NCBI GenBank assembly: GCA_023213395.1 | Contig: CM041465.1 | Coordinates: 35,533,741-35,597,740, forward strand | Source of the DNA: Cycas panzhihuaensis | Lineage: Eukaryota > Cycadophyta | Direction of reading: 5' to 3' | DNA length: 64,000 bases | In this document: piece by piece, positions 22,560-32,648 of the stretch | Numbering within the stretch: the first letter of the stretch is position 1 | Layout: each line of letters starts with the position of its first letter | The notes under the pieces: model-generated | Seen by the model: only the letters and a program-made list of their open reading frames with translations | Database searches by the model: none | What the model was told of the DNA's origin: nothing | Translations under genes and position numbers: made by a program

Positions 22560-23750
22560 TTATGGCTGGGCTCCGTGGATGAATGATCGCCCAAACTCCC
22601 ATGGAAGATTCAGAGCCTTGAGAAGAGGTATTTGTGTGAAAAGACTGTGTGGAAGATGATACACTTGCAACTGTTGAAAAGGGGAGAAGCGAGTACATAG
22701 CTGTGAGAAGAAAATGCTCATAATGCAATGGTCCCTCAGATAGTAGTCCTCACCATTAAAACTCCAAGAAAATCCCTTGGCATTCTTTAAAAAAGGCAGA
22801 TTCTGTTCATGAGCCAACTGTGATCTCTTGGCACTGAGTTTTTTTGTCTCCACAGTGACTGGAGTGTTGTAGCTGCTTTTGTCACCCGAGATACTTTGTG
22901 GTTGTGCGTGCTATTCATGAGGAGGCGAGTAGGCTACAAAGGCAAGCATATCCCTCATAAATCGGGACAGTGTGTCTAACGCCATCTCAAGAACAATACT
23001 GATTCTGCGTCTGCTGGCATACTGAGACAACACCTTTAAAGGTCTCGAACATTATCTGTGTCACCTTCTCTCAGTTGCCATGGGTTAAAGAGGTGCCTCT
23101 ATAATAGCAGGGTGCTCCTCGAGGGCAACCCAGAGTTTGTGTGATGCCAATTCCATTGTCACATATAAGGGGCTAAATATCCTTTGAATCGCCCATTCTT
23201 GGCGAAGATTTAAGTGCGACCTCTTGCCTCAGATTGCCTTCTCCAAATACAAAGAGTTGTCTGCTACAAGAAGAGAAAGCAAGAAGCTACGACTCTCTGC
23301 ATTTTGAACATTCTCCTCTCCTCAAAGACCTGGAGCTATCATAATTTGTGTAACGCCTCATATTGTAGTTGGTATGCCCGTTGAAGTATCTACTCGAAGC
23401 ATTTAGAAGAGTCGTGAGCCTGGTAAGCAACTTGTGGATTTAGAGCACTAGTTCATTTTCCATCACATCTTAAGTCCTTAGCATTGGAATTGGCCAGCGA
23501 TCTTAAAGAAAAATACCACTTAAAAATGTTAGAGACTGCACCCATTGCCTCACTCCAAAAATGTTGTAGATCAATTGTTGCCATGATCTTGTAAAGACGC
23601 AGAGAGAATTCTTGCTAGGGTTTATTTTATTCAAAGGCACAAGCTAAATTCAATCTCATTGAAACAAAGATTGAAGTCCGTAAGGCGGAATTGAATGGGT
23701 TTTGAAGTTCGGCGGTGCTTAGCAATTAAATCCTTGGTTATATAAAGTCT
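22560..23750 (-). pseudogene. Antisense captured gene 5' end inside TRG-2, unidentified protein
   Basis: Read on the minus strand: a TATA-like box TTATATAAC near 23737-23745, a leader of about 150 bases containing AAACCCTAG, then ATG at 23584 (MATIDLQHFWSEAMGAV). Downstream blocks include SLLVADNSLYLEKAI and VTMELASHKLWVALEEHPAI in one frame (about 23060-23350). Next come LEMALDTLSRFMRDMLAFVA (about 22950) and the 97-residue frame 22560-22853 (KGFSWSFNGEDYYLRDH). Stops and frame changes separate the blocks, as for exons or decay. I do not recognise the protein. Nothing like it is in TRG-1. Confidence 0.5.
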
Positions 23751-24023
23751 AATATGATCAGCCACTTATTTTCTAAAAGGGGTTAATCCCTATTGTCAAC
23801 AATTTAGTTGTTAAAAAGGGGGTTTCTTGCACTTTTTCTCTCATATCTTTGCATCCAGGCATCCATTTTCAAAACAGTCAGAGGCGTTGGAACCGTATTC
23901 GGAAACGAACAATTTGATATAGGATTTAAGCGTATTTATTGTTGTTTTGATGGAGTTATTTCTGTTCAAAGTTGACATATGAAACTTTGGGTAATGTTAT
24001 CTTGCTCAACTCAATCATACATT

Positions 24024-24480
24024 ATGGAGCTAAAAGATATTATTTTCTTTGTACCAGAAAAGAATGAACACTAGTTGATAGATCTTCTTTTCCCTTTACC
24101 TAATTATGTGGGAACAAATTTCCATGTTTGGGCAATTAAAATGGAATGCATATTGAGGGCTAAACAGTTATGGAAAATTGTTCTTGATGGCATGTCACTG
24201 ATTAATGAAGAAAGAAGGGAAAGTTTTAGGAGAAAGAATAGAGTAGCTATTGATGTGATGCTTGCAGCTTTCGACAAAGATAGCCTCCCTCCTTCATATC
24301 ATTTTCTTATCCATACACTTCAGAACATTGACTCAGCTAAAGAGGCCTAGAACTTATTAAGGGAAGTGTATGAAAAGGGTCTTGAAGAAGTGCAGAAGAC
24401 TATTAGAAAGACAAAGAACCAGAAAAAGAAGTTGAAGAGGAAAGCGAAAAAGGGAAAACCAAGTTGATTTTGGTAAGACC
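24024..24480 (+). pseudogene. gag: TRG-2 gag
   Basis: ATG at 24024. Residues align by eye with TRG-1 gag along its length: MELKDIIFFVPEKNE, then LLFPLPNYVGTNFHVWAIKM, AIDVMLAAFDKDSLPPSYHF, and a Lys-rich end. A TAG stop at about residue 17 and another near 24348 (where TRG-1 has Trp) break it. A copia-type capsid protein in origin. The shared retention of gag in both TRG copies is the main reason to class them as gag-only elements. Confidence 0.8.
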
Positions 24481-24499
24481 AGTTTTCATATAGATTTAT

Positions 24500-25616
24500 T
24501 TGTCGCTCATAAAGGGGATGAGAAATTGTATGAACCTACTTTTAAAAATAAGACAAATGAGCACTATTTGAAATCTAAAGACATGTTTTCATCAAATACT
24601 TTGAGCCTCATCAAGTTGACAGGAAAGCCTGCATTGGGAATTGCTGGAAAAATGGAAAGTGATTTCAAACATCAACTTTTACAGGTGGTACTTCATGGAG
24701 AGATAGGTGCCTTAGTAGAAAGTGTGGGTATATCCTAATTTGTGTTGATAGAATTGTTCCCAGAATCCAAATGATGTTAGGACATATGGTTATTTGCACA
24801 TGCACAAGACTCTTTATGATCACATTCAATTCAGTTGCATTTTCTGTCTTATCTTTGGAAGAATCCAAATTATGTTAGCATACCCTGCAATGGCTTTAAA
24901 AAATTCATTCAAAGAAAGAAAGAACATAATTGGAATATCATGTGATCAAGATCTTGTTCACCAAGATTGTTGTAAGTTTTGAGTAGGCTACGTTACCATG
25001 AAAATCGATCATGTTAAAGTGATGTACTATCTTTATGTAGCCTTAATTGGAAAATATGTGCATGTGATTATAATGGAAGTTCTCATCATATTTGGCACAA
25101 AGGATTCCTTGGATGATATAGAGAGAACATGGTATTTAGTTGATTCAGAGCATATATCTGCACAGGAGGAGTTACAAAGGAAATCATTGCTCTTCCTTTT
25201 GCTTCAAGGAAGTGTTCATTGGCTCGAGAAGTTGGTCGTCCTGGTGGATTTGGAAACGAACAAGAAAGATTCATTTCCCTTCATAAAGTTGAAATCATAT
25301 GTTATCATATTTGATCTAGGAGACAAAAATCAAAGGAAACTACATCTATAGTTGGAATACATAGGAGTCGTCACTAAACAGGAAGCAGGAGAGGATAGAA
25401 CAGACACAACATATAGGTTTTGCAGCATTTCAATTAAAGATTGGGCTTATGACATCATCTTCAGAAAAGTTTCCAGACTCAGGCATTGGAAATTCAAACA
25501 ACACTTCAAGTCAAGTCTTAAGTCTAGTCTATGTCAGTTAGTCCTTAGAAGTATATGTCACAATGCCCTTAGTAATCAATGTTCTTGTGATCAGGACATT
25601 AAACATTAAGGGGAGG
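24500..25616 (+). pseudogene. TRG-2 downstream region and polypurine tract
   Basis: The part at about 24850-25090 matches TRG-1 11560-11810 by eye (YPA-type start, SFKERKNIIGISCDQDLVHQ, then VGY). The following frame, 24998-25351, is unassigned. A second frame at 25352-25609 is unassigned too. The 16-base polypurine tract AAACATTAAGGGGAGG is at 25601-25616. No zinc knuckle, protease, integrase or RT could be found. Confidence 0.55.
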
Positions 25617-26031
25617 TGTTAGAATGTAATGTTTAATGTATAAGTGTTCTATGTAAAGCATGTCTTAGAGTCAATAGAGTTATAGTCCTAAGTATTAGGG
25701 TCCAAGGGTCATACCTTATTATAATGTTATGTGGGAAGTTAGAAGGTCATTGGTTAGTTAGTTGGTGAAATGTCATTGGTTAGATTAGAGGTAATTGTCC
25801 CATGTGTCTCATCTCTTGTATGATCTTCCACCTATGTTGTATAGATAGGTGGTTGCAGTAGAGTAATGTAATCAAGTCATCATGGAGACTCATGTGGAGT
25901 CTATGATGCAATAGTATTCTGATGTAATCTCACTTATGTCACTTATGTTGAGTTAATGCTACTTATGCTTTGTTCATTAATCTTGTTGATTAGGTTTGAT
26001 GTTGAATGCTTCCTAAGTTGAAAATCTAACA
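25617..26031 (+). repeat. TRG-2 3' LTR
   Basis: TGTTAGAATGTAATG to AATCTAACA; a few small insertions account for the extra seven bases compared with the 5' copy, including a repeated CACTTATGT near 25930-25945. Confidence 0.9.
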
Positions 26032-28173
26032 GACAAAAAGTCCTAATGGACATGATGGTTAATGGCGACGTAAGATTTTTAAAAGACATGATTAATAGTA
26101 ATCTGACAAGTGGCCATCATGCATGGCAGGGGTTGATAACAATGGAGATTATAGTTATGATTTGGTTGCAACAAAGGTTTGGACGTGACATCCTATACTT
26201 CAAACAATGATGGCTATGCAAGGCAAACACGATAAAACACAACTTTATTGAAGAAAACTAGTAGCGATGAAAAGCAACAGGCCAAGCCCAATACAAGCAA
26301 GCATCTGGAAATTGTAGTAGAAATTGTAGAATGGAGGATATCTTTGAATTTCACATTGTCTTTTAGGAAACAAATGATGAAAGAATTCGAGCAGAGTGGG
26401 CGACTATGTGGACGACATATGAGTATAAGATAAATCTGACAAAGTTGAATTTGCTCAATATATACAAGTAGAATTGTTCCTAATTGCATTTAATTTTTTT
26501 GACCACAATGGTCAGTTTGATTGCGTAGCAACCTGATCTACTTGACATGACTCCGAAGGCAATAACTCATATTTTGAAATTACCAGTCATAGGCAAGGAT
26601 GTACCAAGGGATAAATGAATTAGTCGAGAGTAAGCATCACAATACTTAGGAGCTTAGGTGTTGGATGTCTCAACCTCGGGAATTTGCATTGCAGGTATTG
26701 CTTCGGAGGAACAACAATGGGCCGCTCATTTTCTTTTCACTTGGGTAATATTAAGCTAAAAGAATCTATATGTGTCAATTGAGATGCGTTCCATGCTTCT
26801 TAAAGTAGCACAAAGGGAAGATTTTAGGTGGGCTTCCTTCGTCTCTGTTAAACTTCTTGAGAAATTGAATAATATCAAAATTAGCACACAGTTCGCAGTA
26901 TTCTATCACCAAACTCTCTTCTAGGGGTTATTGTATTCTTAGTGTCTGAGTCTTGATCTACCACAACCAGAACAAGGACAGTCTGTCCTGGCTAGTTGGA
27001 TATATTATTTCAAAAAATGGGTGTAGGACAAAGAATGGTTGACTCGAGTTCAGGAGCAGGTGAAAATTTGGATCTTGCAGAAGAGCCATTCAAGCAATCT
27101 CCAATCTACATTGAGAGAAAGGGAAGAAAAGAAAAGGCAACGAGAAGAGGTGACCTCATCAACCAAGGAACATAAGTAGAAAAAGTAGAAGGAGATAAGT
27201 AAAGAGTGAAAAGAGGGAGGAAAATGAAAGGGAAGAAATTAAGAAAGAAAAGCAAAAGGAAGGAGAAAGTAGGGTACTTATCAAGGAAGAGATTTGGGAA
27301 GAAGAATCTCAATAGGAACCACAACCAACTAAGTTCCTGAATATTGAGGAAGAGAAGAAGAGAAAATGAAAATTAGTAGTAGAAAGAAGGAAGGAAGAAA
27401 TAATAAGAATTTTGAACAGTCAGTATGCCAAAGTTGATTTTGATTCTAATGAAGAATTTATGGAGGGAGGGATAAACTCCATGGAATACAAACCATACAA
27501 TGTGGCACATTAAGAAACTTCCCTTTTGGCAAAAGTTACTCAACAGTTAGTCACCGAATTAGACACTTGGAATAAGCACCCACCACTCGACATGCAACGG
27601 GTACAGAAGGCCAAAGATCAGTTGGTAGCTTGTGAAGCTAAATTGGAAATTTTGACAAAGCTCATTATGCATTGGGTAGATGATGTGTCAAGAGTAGAAT
27701 ATCAAGTAAAGATTTTTCAGAATTGATTCAATAGATAGATTCCACCAGGGTTGGAAAAGGTAATACATGAGCTAGGGGTTTGTATTTTGCAAACACAACA
27801 TGATACTACACATGGCAATAAGTATTAGACCGTGATTACATCATTACAGAAGGAATTTGCCTTTGTTCAGTTGATGAACAATGAAATAAAGGAGGAGATT
27901 GAAGAATTGCATTTAGGAGAAAAGCCTACTATGGCCCAATTGAAGGCATTGCGAGATGCGGGAATCTTATATGACCATTGTAGAAACAATGGCATCTTTC
28001 CACCTAGTAATATGCGATGACCTGTCCACAATTTATTCGACAAGAAATGATAAAAACTTCAGTGATGGCTATAAGCGAAATTTCAAAAATTCAAGGGGGG
28101 TGAAGAAGGGAATTTTGAAAATTTTGAAATTTGGTATGAGTGAGGGCACTCATAGGAATAGTGACATGGGAGA
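26032..28173 (+). pseudogene. Gypsy-E 3' region with a degenerate extra ORF
   Basis: After TRG-2, Gypsy-E continues with coding-like but broken frames. 26248-26433 is charged. About 27060-27420 is extremely Glu/Lys/Arg-rich. 27526-27726 and 27832-28020 form helical blocks (QKAKDQLVACEAKLEILTKL; NNEIKEEIEELHLGEKP). The layout, an ORF beyond integrase rich in coiled coil, is like the ORF at 30140-31190 in Gypsy-F. A short purine run (CATGGGAGA) precedes the 3' LTR at 28174. Confidence 0.5.
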
Positions 28174-28718
28174 TGTGTGCTAGGAAATTATGTTGGTAGT
28201 AATATAAACTAAAGGCCATGGAAAACAAGAATTAAAAGGAAAGTCAATTGCGACCAAGTAGTTGCAATGTCAAGCGGAAGGAAGGTAATTCAAACCGTAA
28301 TTATGTAGTCCTTAGCAAGGATAGTTTGTGCGACCGTAACAAAAGCAACGAACTGTTGAAGCAATTGCAACCAACCATAGAATTGTAACTACCTTGACAT
28401 TCGACAGTTGTAGAATAGGAATATAAGTATGTGATGGATAGTCATGAATAAGGGTATGGGGGGCATGGCGTTTGCATGAGTAATTGGTTGAATTTTGAGT
28501 ACTGAGCGCTATGTGCCTATATGAATTGTAATCAAATTCTGTTGTATTGTATCAATTACAACCTTGTGCACTATTTGGGATTCACATCTAGTTGTGAGAG
28601 GACCAGACGCAACCCGCCATTAATGCAATGATCATGGTTTGTGTTCACCTTGGTTGACTTGTGTTGTCATTCTGTTATTGTAAGATTGTTGCATGGTAGA
28701 TGGGCCGACAAGCACACA
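28174..28718 (+). repeat. Gypsy-E 3' LTR
   Basis: TGTGTGCTAGGAAATTATG to AGCACACA. The right limit was set by comparison with the 5' LTR end (GACACA) and the flanking CAACT; it is uncertain by a few bases because of the CA repeat. Confidence 0.7.
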
Positions 28719-29249
28719 CAACTCTCAAAAGTAGTAGGGTAACTGTGCTACATAAACACAATCCCTAACCCTTCACCTAAGGCATCACATTCTAATACAA
28801 ATGGCTTCTTGAAATTTAGAAATGATGTTACTAGCTCCTTGTGTTGGTTGAATGCCTTGTTTGCTTTCTCATCCCTTTTTAAGTCATCCTTCTTAGTTAG
28901 GTTAGATAAGGGTGTGGCAGTGTAGGCATTTCCTTCAATGAAATGTAGCTAGACCCCTATGGTGCCTAGAACTCCCATAACCTTAGTGATATTAGTTAGT
29001 GTAGGCCAATCTAACATTGGCTATATTTTCTTTAGATCCATCTTAACTCTTCCTTTTGATATGATATGGCCCAAATATTTCAATTCTTGGTTACCAAAAT
29101 TATGCTTACTTGCATTTGCAACTAAAGCATTATCTTGAAGCATTTGTAGTACTTACCTGACATGTTGTAGTTGCTCCTCTCGAGTCTTACTATAAATCAA
29201 AATATTATCAAGGACGACTAGTGCAAACTTGTAAATATGTGGATGGAGT
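28719..29249 (-). pseudogene. pol: Gypsy-D middle piece: RT end and RNase H start
   Basis: Minus strand from 29249: YKFALVVLDNILIYSKTREEQ, where the catalytic FDD-type motif reads LDN, so the second Asp is lost. Then HNFGNQELKYLGHIISKG, the thumb, and RNase H start KPFVLECDALGEGLG near 28780. It joins the piece at 43892-44711 upstream (across Gypsy-F) and the piece at 13920-16516 downstream (across Gypsy-E). Confidence 0.85.
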
Positions 29250-30057
29250 TGTTGACTTTGGTTTCCCACTGCACTTGTGGGAAGGGTACACTTGTCAAGG
29301 TTACACAAGTTATAGTCTAGTTTAGGACACAGTCAACATCATTATCCACATATATTCCACATGATTATCTCAATGCGACACAAGCTTGATGTAAATCAGC
29401 ACATATTCCACATTCAATCCTTGCAACACAGAGAATACACAATTTCCACGTAACTTCTTATTTCATTAAGCAATAGTTCTTTTACACAAGGTGCTGGAAT
29501 GCATTCCCTATGCATCCCAGCCTCGTACATTCACTCTGTCACATGCGTACCCAGGAGGTACCCATCAAAATACACGACTTCAGGCTGTTGTCATGCGTAC
29601 TGGTCTTCGTACCAATGCGTACTAGTATACTTGGCTCTCACCCTAACCGAATGATCCTTAGGAAGCCTCATAAATACGCTCCTTAGTGTCTTTTCACTAA
29701 AGGGCTATGACTGTCTTTCATAACCGTACCTTTTCAGTCAAGCGTACCTCTTCCTAACCATTGGTTAGTTTCCTTAATTGACTGTCTTTAACTCGTCCGT
29801 ACGTCCATACGTACATCTAACGTCACCCCAACCTCTCTTCTGTCCACTCTTCTCAAGCGTACTGTTCCTGTTTGCTTGCGTTCTACCTGGAGGTACATAT
29901 CTGTGTTGCGTACCTTAACCAAGTACACACCTGTCATAGGTACCCAGAATGTTGGATTCTTCACTTTTCGTTGCATACGCATCTGCAGTTCGTACTGCAC
30001 CCAAGGATACTCTCCGGCCTCTCTACATAGCCCAGCGTGTCACATTATGCTCCAACA
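29250..30057 (-). repeat. Gypsy-F 3' LTR, 808 bp
   Basis: On + from TGTTGACTTTGG to GCTCCAACA. Rich in GCGTAC and related GTAC motifs, more than a dozen by eye. Well conserved against 43080-43891 at both ends, less so around 29800-29990. Confidence 0.85.
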
Positions 30058-30139
30058 TCTATCCCGGATCAACATGAAGGGTTTGAGCATCCTTGCTCAA
30101 CAAAATTTTCAAAATTTGGGGTATTCCTCCCCTCCCTTC

Positions 30140-31190
30140 TCAAGGCCGCCACTGCCTTGTAGCCAGAATTTCTTCATTGATTTGGGTCAGTGTGGCAATT
30201 ATTGCATCTTTTTCTTTAATTTTTTCCTGAAGGGCTGCTATTTTCGTCTTGTACTCTTCTTCCATGTCCATAATTAGCTGTATGATCTGACTAGATTTAT
30301 TATCTGTCGTGGGTGGTACTGATGTCTCCCCCGTTTCCATTCCAGGTGGAAAGTCTTCCCATTCTTCTAGAGGAGCTTCCACTTCTTCTACCCCTGCTGG
30401 TTCTGCCTCATCCTTCTTTCTTTTGCTATTTTTCCTTATGGTTTGCTTAACTTGATGAGGAATAGGTGTCCCAGGGGTTTGTTGCAACCATTTAAGGACT
30501 TTACTCATTTGCTTTTGTACCCTCCTTTTCACTTCTTGATTCTGTGTTGTATTTGAAAACTCAGTCACCCACCTTTTAATGAGTGGTTCTTTTGGAGAAG
30601 TGGTTGTTTTTACCAGTTATACATTTGGCATTGATAAAATAGGATAGCTAGCAACAATGAAGGGTGGCGAAAAGGATGAGTCATTATTTCCTGAATTTGT
30701 CAGATGTCTTCTCGCCAGAATTCTGACCAATCCATTTTCTCTCCATCGCGAATCTTTAATAGTATTGGCATCATTCCCCCTGGAATATATGTGTATTTTC
30801 TTTTTGACAAAAACCTAGAATTAATAACTTTTGCTATCCACTACAATCGGATGTCTTTTATATCTGCCACACGGATTCCACCTGAAGTTAGTTGTGTGTG
30901 TTCTTGGCAAAACTCCTTTAACCATAACTCACGGTCCACTTCCGAGCGTTTGGTTGTTGTGGGTACTTCCCCTTCGTTGGGAAGTCCTATTATCAAATGC
31001 ACTATCTCTGCATTTAGCTTAATTTTGCTCATGTCCCTTTTTAATTCTGCTAAAATACTTTCCATAATTTCTAGGTCATAGTACATAAGGTTACAGTATA
31101 TGTACTCTACCCAAGCAGCTTGCTTGATTTTTGCCTGAAATTGAGAGGGTAATACTTCGAGGTCCTTCTTTAATCTGAGTATGAAAGTCT
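30140..31190 (-). pseudogene. Gypsy-F extra ORF downstream of integrase, coiled coil
   Basis: Two main frames: 30841-31086 (LAELKRDMSKIKLNAEIVHL, helical) and 30140-30568, 142 residues. The second has a basic start, a Pro/Glu-rich middle and a predicted coiled coil at its end (MDMEEEYKTKIAALQEKIKEK). Between them a further stretch reads through DIKDIRL, then FLSKRKYTYIPGGMMP, in other frames, so one longer protein has been broken. Known Tat-lineage elements often have an additional ORF of unknown role; this copy sits after integrase in the same sense as pol. I do not recognise a domain. Confidence 0.55.
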
Positions 31191-31437
31191 CCTAACAACC
31201 TGTTGTTCTCATGCTGGCTATGGGATTCTAGAGAGAAAACTGAAATAACCTGGAATATGGGTACGAACCCTACGTGCGTACCTTTGTTGGTATGGTTACT
31301 GTTTTCTGGACTTTATACTTTCTGATTTGAGGCCGAATTTCATCCTTCTGTCTCCCTGGATCGCAAGGGCTTTCCTCGGCTGCTTGCTGTTGAGAATCCG
31401 GACGGAATTATGCTCGATTTCCTGTTGCATCAGCGGG

Positions 31438-31790
31438 GAATGCTTGCAGGTACGTAATATATACTTTTGTCTTATTCGCCTCTTTTCTTCTATGCGTACT
31501 TCGACGGCATACTTTTTCAGGTACGCATAGTGTAAATCGTTTAACTTATCCACTTTTTAACTATGCGTACCCCGCAGCGTACTTTTCTGGTATACATAAT
31601 GTATTTTGGCCTATTTTACGTAGTGCGTACCAGATAGCATACTTTTTCCAGACGTGCAGTATTTTGTCTTATTTTACACAGTGCGTACCAGATAGCCCTC
31701 TTTTCTAGTATGTATAATGTATTTTACACAGTGCGTGCACTGTAACATACTTTTCTGATGCGTATAGTGTATTTTATCCAGATGTATGTA
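31438..31790. repeat. Tandem array with GCGTAC motifs in Gypsy-F
   Basis: About five degenerate units of roughly 60 bases, each with a (A/T)GTGCGTACCAGATAGCATACTTTT-like core (longest exact repeat GTGCGTACCAGATAGC, twice) and a following TATTTTAC run. GCGTAC is the motif that also fills the Gypsy-F LTR. The array lies between the integrase tail and the extra ORF. Confidence 0.75.
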
Positions 31791-32049
31791 GAAATTCAGA
31801 TTTCTTTTGGAAATTCTTTCTTATCCTTGGTTCCTTTTGTCATAATATCCTTGTTTTTAATGATTCTTCTTATTGCTTATGTATATAGTATGAGTTCTGG
31901 TTGTTTTTCTTGTTTTCTTTTCTTTTTTTGTATTTTTGTTTCCATACCAGGGGGGATCACATTCCGGTATCAAGGCAATTCGGTTTGCCTCAACTTCATG
32001 CAACGCGCTATAGTACAACCAGCTGATCCGACTGGTAAGTTGCTCCACC

Positions 32050-32335
32050 CTAGTTGATATAGGGTTTTAGTTTACTACCCTTGACCATTTCAGGTAGTAG
32101 CTGGCCTGATAGTTTCTTCAATTGGATAGTGCCATTCTGGTACACCTTCTCAATTATATATGGGCCTTTCCAATGCATCTTCAATTCTCCTTGGGTTTTT
32201 TGGGATTTGTTGTCGAATCGCCATACTCGATCACCCTTCTTGAAATACGATGTCTTGTTGTGGCGGTTGTGCCTTGTCCTTTTTCGCCTTTTCCTTGGTG
32301 TGGTATGCTTTGTCAGTTTCTTCTTATGATCCCTT
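32050..32335 (-). pseudogene. pol: Gypsy-F integrase C-terminal tail
   Basis: Minus strand: LRDHKKKLTKHTTPRKRR, then YFKKGDRVWRFDNKSQ, and the GPY-type module HWKGPYIIEKVYQNGTIQL to the end near 32053. This is a typical gypsy integrase tail that binds DNA. Nothing of the integrase core is upstream of it. Confidence 0.8.
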
Positions 32336-32340
32336 AATTG

Positions 32341-32648
32341 TGTGGAAAATGGGATACAAGTGTCAAACATCCAAGATACATGACTTGGATCATGAGCAAA
32401 AGTGCTTGGATCCTCACCTAAGGCCTTGGATGTTTGACAAGTGTCAAACATCCAAGATACATCACTTGGATTACTCAAAAAGGTGCATGAGGGTCCATTG
32501 ACCCTTTAGTGACAACGTTGTGTCACTAGAAAGAATGTGGGTGTGCACTTTATCACTTAAGTGATAAGTCACCCCTAAAGTATAAAGTGCATATATTACA
32601 TGAAAAATAAAAGTACATTCACTTAACATTTAAACATAAGGTTTAACA
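32341..32648 (-). repeat. Copia-G 3' LTR, internally deleted (308 bp)
   Basis: Starts TGTGGAAAATGGG and ends GGTTTAACA as the 578-bp 5' LTR does, but lacks about 270 bases after the first 13. That removes the TATA region and half of the first hairpin. The exact TSD shows both outer ends are original. Confidence 0.85.

Larger units (their letters stand above)
21434..26031 (+). mobile_element. TRG-2, non-autonomous gag-only LTR retrotransposon with a captured antisense gene piece
   Basis: LTRs of 408 bp (21434-21841) and 415 bp (25617-26031), an exact TSD (GACAA at 21429-21433 and 26032-26036), a perfect primer site, a leader like that of TRG-1, an antisense coding-like insert, a copia-type gag, a shared downstream frame and the 16-base polypurine tract. 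No pol domain is present. It belongs with TRG-1 by LTR ends, leader, gag and tract, but its middle is unrelated. Confidence 0.9.
16517..28718 (+). mobile_element. Gypsy-E, Ty3/gypsy element lacking gag and most of RT, interrupted by TRG-2
   Basis: LTRs of about 545 bp (16517-17060 and 28174-28718) bound a decayed pol, a tandem repeat block, TRG-2, and a late extra ORF region. The pol begins only at the RT thumb; gag, protease and the RT catalytic part are absent. It lies in the RNase H of Gypsy-D: flanks TAACT (16512-16516) and CAACT (28719-28723) match at four of five. The host frame continues from the TFES block to KFKGKEKLYP when one copy is ignored. By layout it resembles Tat/Athila-type elements. 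Confidence 0.8.

Noticed and set aside
30704-31081. Plus-strand frame of 125 residues
   Set aside because: Antisense of the coiled-coil ORF of Gypsy-F; composition follows from the complement.
32081-32501. Plus-strand frames across the Copia-G/Gypsy-F border
   Set aside because: They cross the LTR limit and lie opposite the integrase tail.
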